Assembly: GCA_013821525.1 (NCBI GenBank)
Contig: JACDGR010000202.1
Span: forward strand, 1-6,469
Length of the DNA: 6,469 nucleotides
Source of the DNA: Actinomycetota bacterium
GTDB lineage: Bacteria; Actinomycetota; Thermoleophilia; Gaiellales; Gaiellaceae
Reading direction: 5' to 3'
Positions 1 through 5,912 of this stretch are shown here, piece by piece. Positions within the stretch are counted from its first letter, which is position 1. Every line of letters begins with the position of its first letter. The position numbers and the translations under genes are program-made. The notes beneath the pieces were generated by a model. It searched no databases and was not told where the DNA came from. It saw only the letters and a program-made list of their open reading frames with translations.

Positions 1-19
1 CCCGGCCACTGACGGCACC

Positions 20-26
20 GGAGGGG
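20..26 (+). promoter_or_regulatory. Ribosome binding site of the GH3 gene
   Basis: A GGAGGGG run lies nine bases before the ATG at 36, a good Shine-Dalgarno match at acceptable spacing, and it supports that start. A TGA at 10-12 could be the stop of an upstream gene cut by the window edge, which would put the GH3 gene in an operon, but too little sequence is present to tell. Confidence 0.7.
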
Positions 27-35
27 ATCGACTCG

Positions 36-1874
36 ATGAGACCCGCCAGACTCATGAGCTCCGACGGCGTGGAGTACCGCGACCTCAACCACAACGGGCG
101 GCTCGACCCCTACGAGGACCCCCGGCTGCCCGTCGAGGAGCGTGTCGACTCCCTCCTCGGCGAGCTCTCGCTCGAGGAGAAGGCCGGCCTCATGTTCCAT
201 ACGGTGATCGAGGCGGGGGCGGACGGCTCGGTGCTGGAGCGGCCGGGGCGGATCAGCAAGTCGCCGACGTCGCTCGTCGTCCGCGACAAGCACATGAGCC
301 ACTTCAACGTGCACCGGCTCGAGGACCCCCGCATGGCGGCGCGATGGCACAACGCCCTGCAGTCGCTGGCCGAGCACACCCCGCACGGCATCCCTGTGAC
401 CGTCTCGACCGATCCCCGGCACGCCTACCTCGAGAACGTCGGTGCGTCGTTCGGCGCCCGCGCGTTCTCCCGCTGGCCCGAGCCGCTCGGCCTCGCTGCG
501 CTGCGAGATGCCGGACTCGTCACGAGGTTCGCCGACATCGCGCGACAGGAGTACGTGGCCGTCGGCATCCGCGCCGCGCTGCACCCCACCCTCGACCTCG
601 CCACCGAGCCGCGGTGGTGCCGCCAGGCCGGGACCTTCGGCCAGGATCCCGAGTTGGTCACCCGACTCGCCCTGGCCTACCTGCGCGGTTTCCAGCAGGA
701 GGCCCTCGGCCCCGGGAGCGTGGCCTGCACGAGCAAGCACTTCCCCGGTGGGGGGCCGCAGAAGGACGGCGAGGACGCGCACTTCCCGTACGGGCGCGAG
801 CAGGTCTACCCCGGCGGACGGTTCGACGACCATCTGCGGCCGTTCCTGCCGGTGCTCGAGGCCGGGACCGCCGCGGTCATGCCTTACTACGGCATGCCCG
901 TCGGTCTGGTCCTCGACGGCGAGCCCGTCGAAGCGGTCGGCTTCGGGTACAACCGCCGGATCGTCACCGGGCTGCTGCGGAAGGAGCTCGGCTACGACGG
1001 CGTCGTCGTCAGCGACTGGGAGCTGATCAACGACAACCACGTGGGCGACCAGGTGTTGCCGGCCCGGGCGTGGGGCGTGGAGCACCTCGACCCGGCCGGC
1101 CGGATGGAGCTCCTCCTGCACGCCGGCGTCGACCAGTTCGGCGGCGAGGAGTGCGTCGAGCTGCTCGTCGACCTCGTCAAGGACGGCCGGGTTCCCGAGA
1201 GCCGCCTCGACGAGTCGGCGCGCCGGCTGCTGCGGGTGAAGTTCGCGCTCGGGCTCTTCGACGACCCCTACGTCGACGAGAGCGCGGCCGCGGTGACCGT
1301 CGGCCGCGAGGACTTCGTCGAGGCGGGGCACGCCGCGCAGGCGGCTTCCGTGACCGTCCTGCAGAACGAGGCCGTGCGCGGTGCCCGCCCCCTGCCGCTG
1401 CGCCCTGGCCTGCGGATCTACGCCGAGGGCGTCGACGCGGCAACGCTCGCGCGTCACGGGACCCCGGTGGAGAGGCCTCAGGATGCGGACGTTGCCGTCG
1501 TGCGGCTGGTCGCTCCCTTCGAGGCGCGCTCCGATCTCTTCCTCGAGGCGCAGTTCCATCAGGGGTCGCTCGAATTCCCCCCGGGGCTGCCCGTGCGGCT
1601 GCAGCGGATCGCCGAGCACTGCCCGCTCGTGCTCGACGTCCTGCTGGACCGCCCTGCTGTGCTCACTCCTCTCCTGCCCGTCGCGGCGGCGATCGTCGCG
1701 AGCTACGGCACGTCGGACGAGGCCCTCTTCGATGCCCTGACCGGTCGGATCCCACCTCGCGGTCGCCTGCCCTTCGACCTACCGCGCTCGATGGAACAAG
1801 TCCGCCGGCACCGCGAGGACGTACCGGGGTACGAGGACCCCTGCTTCGCCTTCGGCCACGGCCTGTCCCTTTGA
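36..1874 (+). CDS. Glycoside hydrolase family 3 protein (beta-glucosidase-like)
   Basis: This 612-residue protein is a retaining exo-acting glycosidase of family GH3, most likely releasing beta-linked sugars from the non-reducing ends of oligosaccharides. Seen in the sequence: an N-terminal EF-hand-like loop (D16, N18, N20, G21, L23, D24, E27), then the GH3 TIM-barrel domain (about 35-405) with the KHFPGGG motif at 234-240 and the VVSDWE motif at 325-329, where D327 is the expected catalytic nucleophile. The C-terminal alpha/beta sandwich (about 430-580) has the usual GxLPFDLP-type stretch near 576-583, and the protein ends in the typical FGHGLSL. The general acid/base cannot be assigned by eye. 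There is no signal peptide or membrane segment, so it should be cytoplasmic and act on imported oligosaccharides. The start is supported by GGAGGGG at 20-26. The family is clear, but substrate specificity (glucose, xylose or another sugar) cannot be read from the sequence. Confidence 0.93.
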   Translation: MRPARLMSSDGVEYRDLNHNGRLDPYEDPRLPVEERVDSLLGELSLEEKAGLMFHTVIEAGADGSVLERPGRISKSPTSLVVRDKHMSHFNVHRLEDPRMAARWHNALQSLAEHTPHGIPVTVSTDPRHAYLENVGASFGARAFSRWPEPLGLAALRDAGLVTRFADIARQEYVAVGIRAALHPTLDLATEPRWCRQAGTFGQDPELVTRLALAYLRGFQQEALGPGSVACTSKHFPGGGPQKDGEDAHFPYGREQVYPGGRFDDHLRPFLPVLEAGTAAVMPYYGMPVGLVLDGEPVEAVGFGYNRRIVTGLLRKELGYDGVVVSDWELINDNHVGDQVLPARAWGVEHLDPAGRMELLLHAGVDQFGGEECVELLVDLVKDGRVPESRLDESARRLLRVKFALGLFDDPYVDESAAAVTVGREDFVEAGHAAQAASVTVLQNEAVRGARPLPLRPGLRIYAEGVDAATLARHGTPVERPQDADVAVVRLVAPFEARSDLFLEAQFHQGSLEFPPGLPVRLQRIAEHCPLVLDVLLDRPAVLTPLLPVAAAIVASYGTSDEALFDALTGRIPPRGRLPFDLPRSMEQVRRHREDVPGYEDPCFAFGHGLSL

Positions 1875-1965
1875 CCGACACGTCGTCGAGCTTCGTCTGC
1901 GCGGTCACAGGACCCCCGGGACCAGCGCCTACGCCAACGGCAGTGGACGCCGTCCGCGAGCAGTC

Positions 1966-2033
1966 GGCCGGCGTCGAATAGGCCGGCGCGAGCTGCGGTG
2001 AACGATCGCGGGCCGGCGCTCGTTGTGGCCGGC
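1966..2033 (+). repeat. Four copies of GGCCGGC ahead of the small gene
   Basis: GGCCGGC occurs at 1966-1972, 1981-1987, 2011-2017 and 2027-2033, with start-to-start distances of 15, 30 and 16 bases, all within the 182-bp gap between the GH3 gene and the next gene. The near-multiples of 15 could reflect repeated protein binding, but the motif is also likely by chance in such GC-rich DNA. I see no clear promoter or terminator elsewhere in the gap. Confidence 0.3.
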
Positions 2034-2044
2034 AAGGGTGGTCG

Positions 2045-2051
2045 AAGGAGG
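2045..2051 (+). promoter_or_regulatory. Strong Shine-Dalgarno of the 79-residue gene
   Basis: AAGGAGG five bases before the ATG at 2057 is a near-perfect anti-16S match. It is the best ribosome binding site in the window and the main reason to accept the short gene and this start. Confidence 0.85.
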
Positions 2052-2056
2052 TTCGG

Positions 2057-2296
2057 ATGCTGCGGTGGCTCCGGGGGAGCATGGGTGGCTCGACGGCCGG
2101 GATGAACGCGATGATCGGCGCCTTCGAGAGCTTCTTCAACCCCAATGCGGCACGCGCGCGGGAGATGCTGGAGGAGCAGAACCAGCGCGGAGTCGCTGTC
2201 CCGAGCCCGGGCGACAAGCTGCTCGACGAGGGCCGCATCGTAATCCGCCGCAAGCCCGACCCCGAGCGGAGCGAGCAGAGCAACGTCGACAGTTGA
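2057..2296 (+). CDS. Small hypothetical protein, possibly DUF6191-like
   Basis: This is a 79-residue soluble protein without a signal peptide or membrane span. Visible segments are a Gly/Met-rich N-terminus (1-20), an amphipathic helix-like stretch FESFFNPNAARAREMLEEQ (23-41), and a motif PSPGDKLLDEGRIVIR (49-64) followed by a charged tail. The arrangement (a phenylalanine/FNP segment, a charged helix with REMLEEQ, then PGDxLxxEGRIxIR) resembles small actinobacterial proteins of unknown function that I recall under DUF6191; that assignment is from memory and tentative. The AAGGAGG site at 2045-2051 strongly supports translation. It follows the GH3 gene on the same strand after 182 bp, so co-transcription is possible but not shown. 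No function can be assigned. Confidence 0.75.
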   Translation: MLRWLRGSMGGSTAGMNAMIGAFESFFNPNAARAREMLEEQNQRGVAVPSPGDKLLDEGRIVIRRKPDPERSEQSNVDS

Positions 2297-2328
2297 GCGG
2301 GCCTCAGCGTTCCTCGAGGCATCCACTC

Positions 2329-2349
2329 GTGCAGACGTAAGCGCTGCAC
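2329..2349. repeat. Inverted repeat between the small gene and the Uma2 gene
   Basis: GTGCAG at 2329-2334 and CTGCAC at 2344-2349 form a perfect 6-bp inverted repeat with a 9-nt spacer. It has no U-tract, so it is a weak terminator candidate for the gene ending at 2296. It also lies where the -35 region of the Uma2 gene begins and could be an operator. Chance occurrence is possible. Confidence 0.3.
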
Positions 2350-2374
2350 CGGGGACTACAGGCCTGTCAACGCC

Positions 2375-2380
2375 TACGCT
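2375..2380 (+). promoter_or_regulatory. Putative -10 box for a leaderless Uma2 transcript
   Basis: TACGCT fits the actinobacterial TANNNT -10 consensus and ends seven bases before the GTG at 2388, so transcription would begin at or next to the start codon. There is no Shine-Dalgarno before this GTG and no recognisable -35 element at 16-18 bp spacing. Confidence 0.5.
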
Positions 2381-2387
2381 GACGACT

Positions 2388-2945
2388 GTGAGCGCGCAGC
2401 CGACCGGTGGCCCGATGTCGCTCGCTGACTACCTGACGTTCGAGGAGCTCAGCGAAGCGCGTCACGAGCTGCTGCGCGGGCAGGTGCGGCTCATGTCCGG
2501 CGGCACGGAGCGCCACGACCTCCTAGTCAACGCCATCAACGTGCAGCTCGTCCAAGGCCTGCGGGGCGGCCCGTGCCGGGTGTTCCCGCACAATCGCAAG
2601 CTGCTGACGGCCGACGGGAACATCTACTACCCCGACATCCTCGTCAACTGCGCATCAGCTGCCGACCGCCGCTACGAGAACGACGCCGTCCTCGTCATCG
2701 AGGTCCTGTCGCCGTCGAACACGCGCGACGAGCTCGACGACAAGCTCGAGCACTACCTCGGCCTGCCGTCGATCCGGGTGTACATGACCGTCGACCCCGA
2801 GTCTGGCGCCGTCACGATCTACGAGCGCCACGACCTCGGCTGGCGCAGTCGCATGGCCACCCGCCGTGCCGACGTCAAGGTCGAGGGGTTCGCTCTCGAT
2901 CTCGCACAGGCCTTCATGGACGTCGAGGGCCAGGTCACGACCTGA
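2388..2945 (+). CDS. Uma2 family (DUF820) endonuclease-like protein
   Basis: This 185-residue protein has the hallmarks of the Uma2/DUF820 family, which carries a PD-(D/E)XK nuclease fold; its biological role is generally unknown. Seen: the N-terminal LADYLTFEEL segment (12-21), HELLRGQVRLMSG (26-38), His43 in the following helix, YYPDILVNC (80-88) with the metal-binding P82-D83, VLVIEVLSPSNTRDELDDKLEHY (101-123) with E105 and candidate lysine K119, and a C-terminal strand-helix ending that is usual for the family. The length is normal. Oddity: the family usually has Gly-Glu after the ELL segment, but here it is Gly31-Gln32. Start choice: GTG 2388 lies seven bases after a -10-like TACGCT, suggesting a leaderless mRNA; ATG 2415 (residue 10) is the alternative and also lacks a good ribosome binding site. 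Uma2 genes are often lone accessory genes, and nothing nearby pairs with this one obviously. Confidence 0.9.
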   Translation: MSAQPTGGPMSLADYLTFEELSEARHELLRGQVRLMSGGTERHDLLVNAINVQLVQGLRGGPCRVFPHNRKLLTADGNIYYPDILVNCASAADRRYENDAVLVIEVLSPSNTRDELDDKLEHYLGLPSIRVYMTVDPESGAVTIYERHDLGWRSRMATRRADVKVEGFALDLAQAFMDVEGQVTT

Positions 2946-2999
2946 GTCGGGTGGTTCTGCCCTGGGGGAAGCTCATCGGGGAGCGGCTGAGCCTCGTGG

Positions 3000-3398
3000 C
3001 TATTCGTCATGCGCGGCGCCGGCCGCCTCGCGGGCCAGCGCGACGGCCTCGTCGTCCAGGCCCTCGTAGTCGTTGACCTGGTGCTGCTCGGCCTGCGCGT
3101 CGATCCAGCGGGTGTGGGCCTCCCACGCGGACTGCCGGCTCACGCCGAGCGCCTGCCCGATCTCGGCCCAGGAGGCGCCGGCCTCGCGCGCCCGGCCGAC
3201 GACGAGCTGCCGCCCGTACCCGGCCTTGTGCGCGATGATCTCGCCGAGGGCCAGCAGTTCGAGGGTCTCGCCGCGGCTCAAGGATTTGCCGCTCTCGTCC
3301 GTGAGCTCCACCTGTGAATCCCGGGTGCGCAGCTGTTCGAGACGAGCAACGGCTGAGGTGAGGGTGAGCCGGCGTTCCAGGGCGTCGAAGAGCGTCAT
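3000..3398 (-). CDS. Small helix-turn-helix domain protein
   Basis: This 132-residue protein has an N-terminal helix-rich part (about 1-25), a strand-like acidic stretch (QVELTDESG, 29-37), a helical middle (42-72) and a clear helix-turn-helix at about 74-99, GASWAEIGQALGVSRQSAWE, with the typical ...W.EIG.ALG.SRQ.A spacing. The C-terminus is acidic and Ala-rich. It resembles actinobacterial hypothetical HTH proteins of this length; no target is known to me. It is divergent from the FBP gene, with 49 bp between start codons. A TTGACA -35 (3432-3427), a 17-bp spacer and a CAGGGT -10 (3409-3404) lead almost directly into the ATG at 3398, so the mRNA would have almost no leader. The spacer contains a perfect dyad that this protein might bind (inference). 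It converges with the Uma2 gene, whose stop is 54 bp away. Confidence 0.85.
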   Translation of the reverse strand: MTLFDALERRLTLTSAVARLEQLRTRDSQVELTDESGKSLSRGETLELLALGEIIAHKAGYGRQLVVGRAREAGASWAEIGQALGVSRQSAWEAHTRWIDAQAEQHQVNDYEGLDDEAVALAREAAGAAHDE

Positions 3399-3403
3399 GC
3401 CTC

Positions 3404-3432
3404 ACCCTGTGTCAGGTGGGCCTGACTGTCAA
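3404..3432 (-). promoter_or_regulatory. Promoter of the HTH gene
   Basis: Read on the minus strand, TTGACA (3432-3427) is a perfect -35, followed by exactly 17 bp and CAGGGT (3409-3404), which keeps the A and final T of the -10 consensus. The ATG at 3398 follows after five bases. Spacing and position are ideal for a sigma-70-type (leaderless) start. Confidence 0.65.
3411..3426. promoter_or_regulatory. Operator-like dyad between divergent HTH and FBP genes
   Basis: GTCAGG (3411-3416), TGGG and CCTGAC (3421-3426) form a perfect 6-bp inverted repeat with a 4-bp centre. It fills almost the whole 17-bp spacer between the -35 and -10 of the HTH gene and covers the expected -35 position of the FBP gene, so one bound protein could block both promoters. 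The HTH protein encoded next to it is the natural candidate, which is inference. Confidence 0.5.
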
Positions 3433-3434
3433 GC

Positions 3435-3440
3435 TAGCCT
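3435..3440 (+). promoter_or_regulatory. Putative -10 box for a leaderless FBP transcript
   Basis: TAGCCT matches TANNNT and ends seven bases before the ATG at 3448. There is no Shine-Dalgarno in the intervening bases, which fits a leaderless mRNA. No good -35 is seen; the dyad at 3411-3426 occupies that position. Confidence 0.5.
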
Positions 3441-3447
3441 TACATCT

Positions 3448-3954
3448 ATGGAGCCCCTGACCGAGAAGCAGATCCGCGCGAGCTTCGTCAACGCCAGCAA
3501 GCGCGAGGCGGCGCAGGCCACGCTGCCCGATCTCGATGCCCTGCGGTGGGACCGCCTCGACTACCTCGGCTGGCGCGACCGAAAGGCGCCGCTGTCGGCG
3601 TACGCGGTGCTCGAGGTCGACGGCTCGCCGACCGGGATCCTCCTGCGGGCGGGCGACCCGGGGGCGGAGCGCGTCAAGCGGAAGTCGGTGTGCGTCTGGT
3701 GCAACGACATCGTCGTCACCGACGACGTCACGCTGTACGTCGCCCGCCGGGCGGGCGCCGCCGGCCGCCAGGGCAACACCATCGGCACCCTCATCTGCAC
3801 CGACTTCGTGTGCTCCGAGAACGTGCGCCGCCGGCCGACCAGTGCGGAGGCGGGGACGGATGACGCCGTCCGCGAGCAGATCGTCGAACGGCGCATCGCC
3901 CAGCTGCGGGAGCGCTCGGAGCAGTTCGTCGCCGAGGTCCTGAGCACGGTCTGA
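3448..3954 (+). CDS. FBP domain (FusB-like treble-clef zinc finger) protein
   Basis: This 168-residue protein belongs to the FBP_C/EF-G-binding family, related to FusB-type proteins that bind elongation factor G. In characterised FusB/FusC this frees EF-G from fusidic-acid-stalled ribosomes; the role of the actinobacterial members is not established. Seen: an N-terminal helical part (1-40), the DYLGWRD segment (38-44), a beta-rich middle, then a four-cysteine zinc site made of C82-x2-C85 (VCVWCND) and C117-x4-C122 (LICTDFVCSENVR), and a long basic/acidic C-terminal helix (138-163). All four cysteines are present. The open frame runs further upstream to 3073, but that extension lies over the opposite HTH gene. 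ATG 3448 fits the family start and lies seven bases after a TAGCCT -10. It shares a regulatory region with the HTH gene and converges with the TIGR04141 gene. Confidence 0.88.
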   Translation: MEPLTEKQIRASFVNASKREAAQATLPDLDALRWDRLDYLGWRDRKAPLSAYAVLEVDGSPTGILLRAGDPGAERVKRKSVCVWCNDIVVTDDVTLYVARRAGAAGRQGNTIGTLICTDFVCSENVRRRPTSAEAGTDDAVREQIVERRIAQLRERSEQFVAEVLSTV

Positions 3955-3974
3955 CCTGCCCACTCGCGGGCGGA

Positions 3975-3995
3975 CGAGCGCCTCACCACCGCTCG
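3975..3995. terminator. Possible bidirectional terminator hairpin
   Basis: CGAGCG (3975-3980) and CGCTCG (3990-3995) form a 6-bp GC-rich stem with a 9-nt loop in the 87-bp gap between the convergent FBP and TIGR04141 genes. Either transcript could form it. It has no U-tract, so it would be an atypical terminator; position is the main argument. Confidence 0.35.
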
Positions 3996-4041
3996 CCGCC
4001 TCAGCACGGCCAGTGCAGTCGTAACCCCCGAGCCAGTGACC

Positions 4042-5718
4042 TCAGGCGGCCTGGTCATCACTGGCGGAGGCAAGATCGATCGGGACCACGGACACGACGA
4101 CGCGCCCTGCGAGCCGGGCCATGACATGGGCGAGCGTCGCCGCGGACAGCGGGTAGAGGTTCTGCGCCGTCACCGGATGCGTCTCGTTGACAACGGCGAA
4201 CACCAGACGCGTGGGCACCAGGTCCGCGGGTAGGGAACGGTCGGCAGCGGTGCGTGTGACGACGCCCCGGAATGCCCGCCGTAGCTCATGATCTGCGATC
4301 AGAGCCTCGGCTGCGTTGAGTCCTTGCGCGAAGAGGTGGCTGAGCGCACTTGCGCCCTTCGCTCGCTTCACGTGGATCAGCGTGCCGTCGTCGCCGAGCA
4401 GATCACACGCCTCGAGACCGCTCCGCCGGTACAGCTCGCTGCGCAGGAGCTTCTTGTCGAGGCACACGAAGCCGCCTTCGCCTGCGGCTCGCTCGTTGTA
4501 GGTGCCTTCGGGCTCGGGCGTGCCGTCCGACAGCCGATGCCAGGGCGGTAGAGAGAGGGTCGCATTCGCGAATGCTGCACGGCATTCGGCCCGGACACGG
4601 TCCGCGTAGCCCGCTTCGAACCGGTACCACGCTCCGTCCATTAGGTAATAGGCGACGTCGTCGAGGAACTGCACGCTCTCGATCCATCTCTGCGCCGGCG
4701 CCTCGTACAGCGCGTTGCGGCGGTCCTCGTCCAGCATCGCTATCCGCCCCCTGCGCAGTGCGGCCAGAAGGCTGGCGCCTGAGCGATGCGGTCGGAAGGT
4801 TGTGAGGACGTCGTCGGCGGTCAATTCCTCGACGTCGAACGTGTCGTGGCCGCGCGTCATCCTGTAGCCGTGCTCGCGCCCGACGTGGGGGAGAGCAGCG
4901 TCCGGGATGGCGACCGCGACCGAGTTCTCGGGCTCAGACCCGGTGAGATTCCTCTCGAGCAGGGCATCCAGCTGGCCGACCTCCGTCTTGCCGGCCTCGA
5001 TGACGGTCTCCACGAACTCGAGCTCGGGAGGCACCTGTCGGGCGGCGATCGAAGCGACCCTGCGGATATCCGCCACGAGGTCGTCACCGCGCACGCCGAA
5101 CCGGCCACGAAGACCGGCGGAGCCGTCCAGCGTCGCGCGCTCGACGCCGTCCCGGTCGCGCCTGCCGTGAGTGAGGCCGAGGTCGACAGCCTCTCCGGCC
5201 AGCTTGCGAATCACGTCGAGGTAGTCCGAAGGCCGCACGGCGGCGAGGGGAGCGCCGCCGGCCACGACGGTGTTGTCCGAGCGTCCCAATCCCAAGCGGC
5301 GGCTACCGACGGCGCGGATCCTGCTCTGGTCGAGACAGCGGACGACCACTTTCAGTCCGAACGCGGGGGAATGGTGCTCATCGCGGATCCAGCGCCAACC
5401 GTCGCCGTAGGTCACTGTGTAGACGACGCCGTCGACCTCGAGGGCGACGAGGAGACCGCAGTCGCGAGTCCACACGTCCAGCTCACGATCGAGCATCGCG
5501 CTCGCATCGCGGTACCAGGCGGGTCGGGCGGACGGCCGTTGCGCCCAGAACCAGACCGCGGGCACGCCCCCGACCTCGATGAACTCGCCTGCGAGGTTGC
5601 CGGCGGCTCCGTGGGTGAGGATGTCGGCACGGACGAGACCGGGCACGTCCTCGACCCGGCCCAACCCGTCCAAGCGATGGAGAGTGGCAAGACGCGTTCG
5701 TTTCGCGGAAACAGGCAT
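4042..5718 (-). CDS. TIGR04141/DUF6119 family sporadically distributed protein
   Basis: This 558-residue protein is of unknown function. I recognise TIGR04141/DUF6119 from these features: an N-terminal TLHRLDGL strand (12-19), FGLKVVVRCLD (120-130), GDDLVADIRRV (211-221), EGTYNERAA (404-412), FVCLDKKLL (417-425), LEACDLLGDDGTLIHVKR (435-452) and SHLFAQGLNAAE (460-471). The length is usual for the family. There is no signal peptide or membrane span. The C-terminal block, with an acidic residue (D439) about ten residues before HVK(R), recalls the core of PD-(D/E)XK nucleases with His in place of Glu; this is inference. Start choice: the frame opens further upstream to 5814, but the first 32 codons overlap the promoter (-35 5793-5788, -10 5769-5764) and look non-coding. 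ATG 5718 follows a GGGGGG run at seven bases and gives the family-like N-terminus. Members are patchily distributed, suggesting transfer; a defence role is speculation. Confidence 0.85.
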   Translation of the reverse strand: MPVSAKRTRLATLHRLDGLGRVEDVPGLVRADILTHGAAGNLAGEFIEVGGVPAVWFWAQRPSARPAWYRDASAMLDRELDVWTRDCGLLVALEVDGVVYTVTYGDGWRWIRDEHHSPAFGLKVVVRCLDQSRIRAVGSRRLGLGRSDNTVVAGGAPLAAVRPSDYLDVIRKLAGEAVDLGLTHGRRDRDGVERATLDGSAGLRGRFGVRGDDLVADIRRVASIAARQVPPELEFVETVIEAGKTEVGQLDALLERNLTGSEPENSVAVAIPDAALPHVGREHGYRMTRGHDTFDVEELTADDVLTTFRPHRSGASLLAALRRGRIAMLDEDRRNALYEAPAQRWIESVQFLDDVAYYLMDGAWYRFEAGYADRVRAECRAAFANATLSLPPWHRLSDGTPEPEGTYNERAAGEGGFVCLDKKLLRSELYRRSGLEACDLLGDDGTLIHVKRAKGASALSHLFAQGLNAAEALIADHELRRAFRGVVTRTAADRSLPADLVPTRLVFAVVNETHPVTAQNLYPLSAATLAHVMARLAGRVVVSVVPIDLASASDDQAA

Positions 5719-5763
5719 GATGCGACCCCCCGGTGAGGAAGTGGAACCGGGTGCAACATGCTG

Positions 5764-5793
5764 AAAGTACGTCGAGGGATAACAGAACGTCAA
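5764..5793 (-). promoter_or_regulatory. Promoter of the TIGR04141 gene
   Basis: On the minus strand, TTGACG (5793-5788), an 18-bp spacer and TACTTT (5769-5764) make a good sigma-70-like promoter. Transcription should start near 5757, giving a leader of about 39 nt before ATG 5718. The region is clearly richer in A/T than its surroundings. It also argues against the longer open frame starting at 5814. Confidence 0.65.
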
Positions 5794-5806
5794 TAACCAG
5801 TCACTG

Positions 5807-5818
5807 AAGGACATCCTT
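5807..5818. repeat. Short dyad upstream of the TIGR04141 promoter
   Basis: AAGGA-CA-TCCTT is a 12-bp dyad with 5-bp arms, 13 bp upstream of the -35 box. Its position suits an activator or a repressor site, but a dyad this short may be chance. Confidence 0.3.
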
Positions 5819-5912
5819 GTAGTTCTTCGCGTCCGCGCATGTCAACGCGATCGTGGCCACTGCGCGCCGGCAAGGTCGAGGTGCCGCGGAGTGGCGGGTG
5901 CGGTGACCCGTC

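Noticed and set aside
344..1981. 545-residue open frame overlapping the GH3 gene on the same strand
   Set aside because: Its translation is an Arg/Pro/Ala-rich shadow typical of high-GC coding DNA, and the GH3 frame has clear family motifs.
1663..2349. Minus-strand open frames of 228 and 207 residues over the GH3 end and the small gene
   Set aside because: They overlap two better-supported plus-strand genes and show low-complexity translations with no motifs.
2971..2992. GCTCA/TGAGC inverted repeat between the convergent Uma2 and HTH genes as terminator
   Set aside because: Only a 5-bp stem with a 12-nt loop and no U-tract; too weak to call.
3429..3447. Iron-box (DtxR/IdeR) like sequence before the FBP gene
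   Set aside because: GCTAGCCTTACAT shares part of the consensus, but only about half of the positions of the 19-bp box match and the left arm is missing.
3412..3963. 183-residue minus-strand open frame opposite the FBP gene
   Set aside because: It is antisense to the zinc-finger gene and has repetitive Ala/Asp/Arg composition, a codon-bias shadow.
2388..5718. Uma2 and TIGR04141 proteins as one two-nuclease defence system
   Set aside because: They are on opposite strands, separated by a divergent HTH/FBP pair and have separate promoters; nothing in the sequence links them.
4786..5736. 316-residue plus-strand open frame opposite the TIGR04141 gene
   Set aside because: It is antisense to a recognised family protein, has no recognisable domain and no ribosome binding site that I could see.
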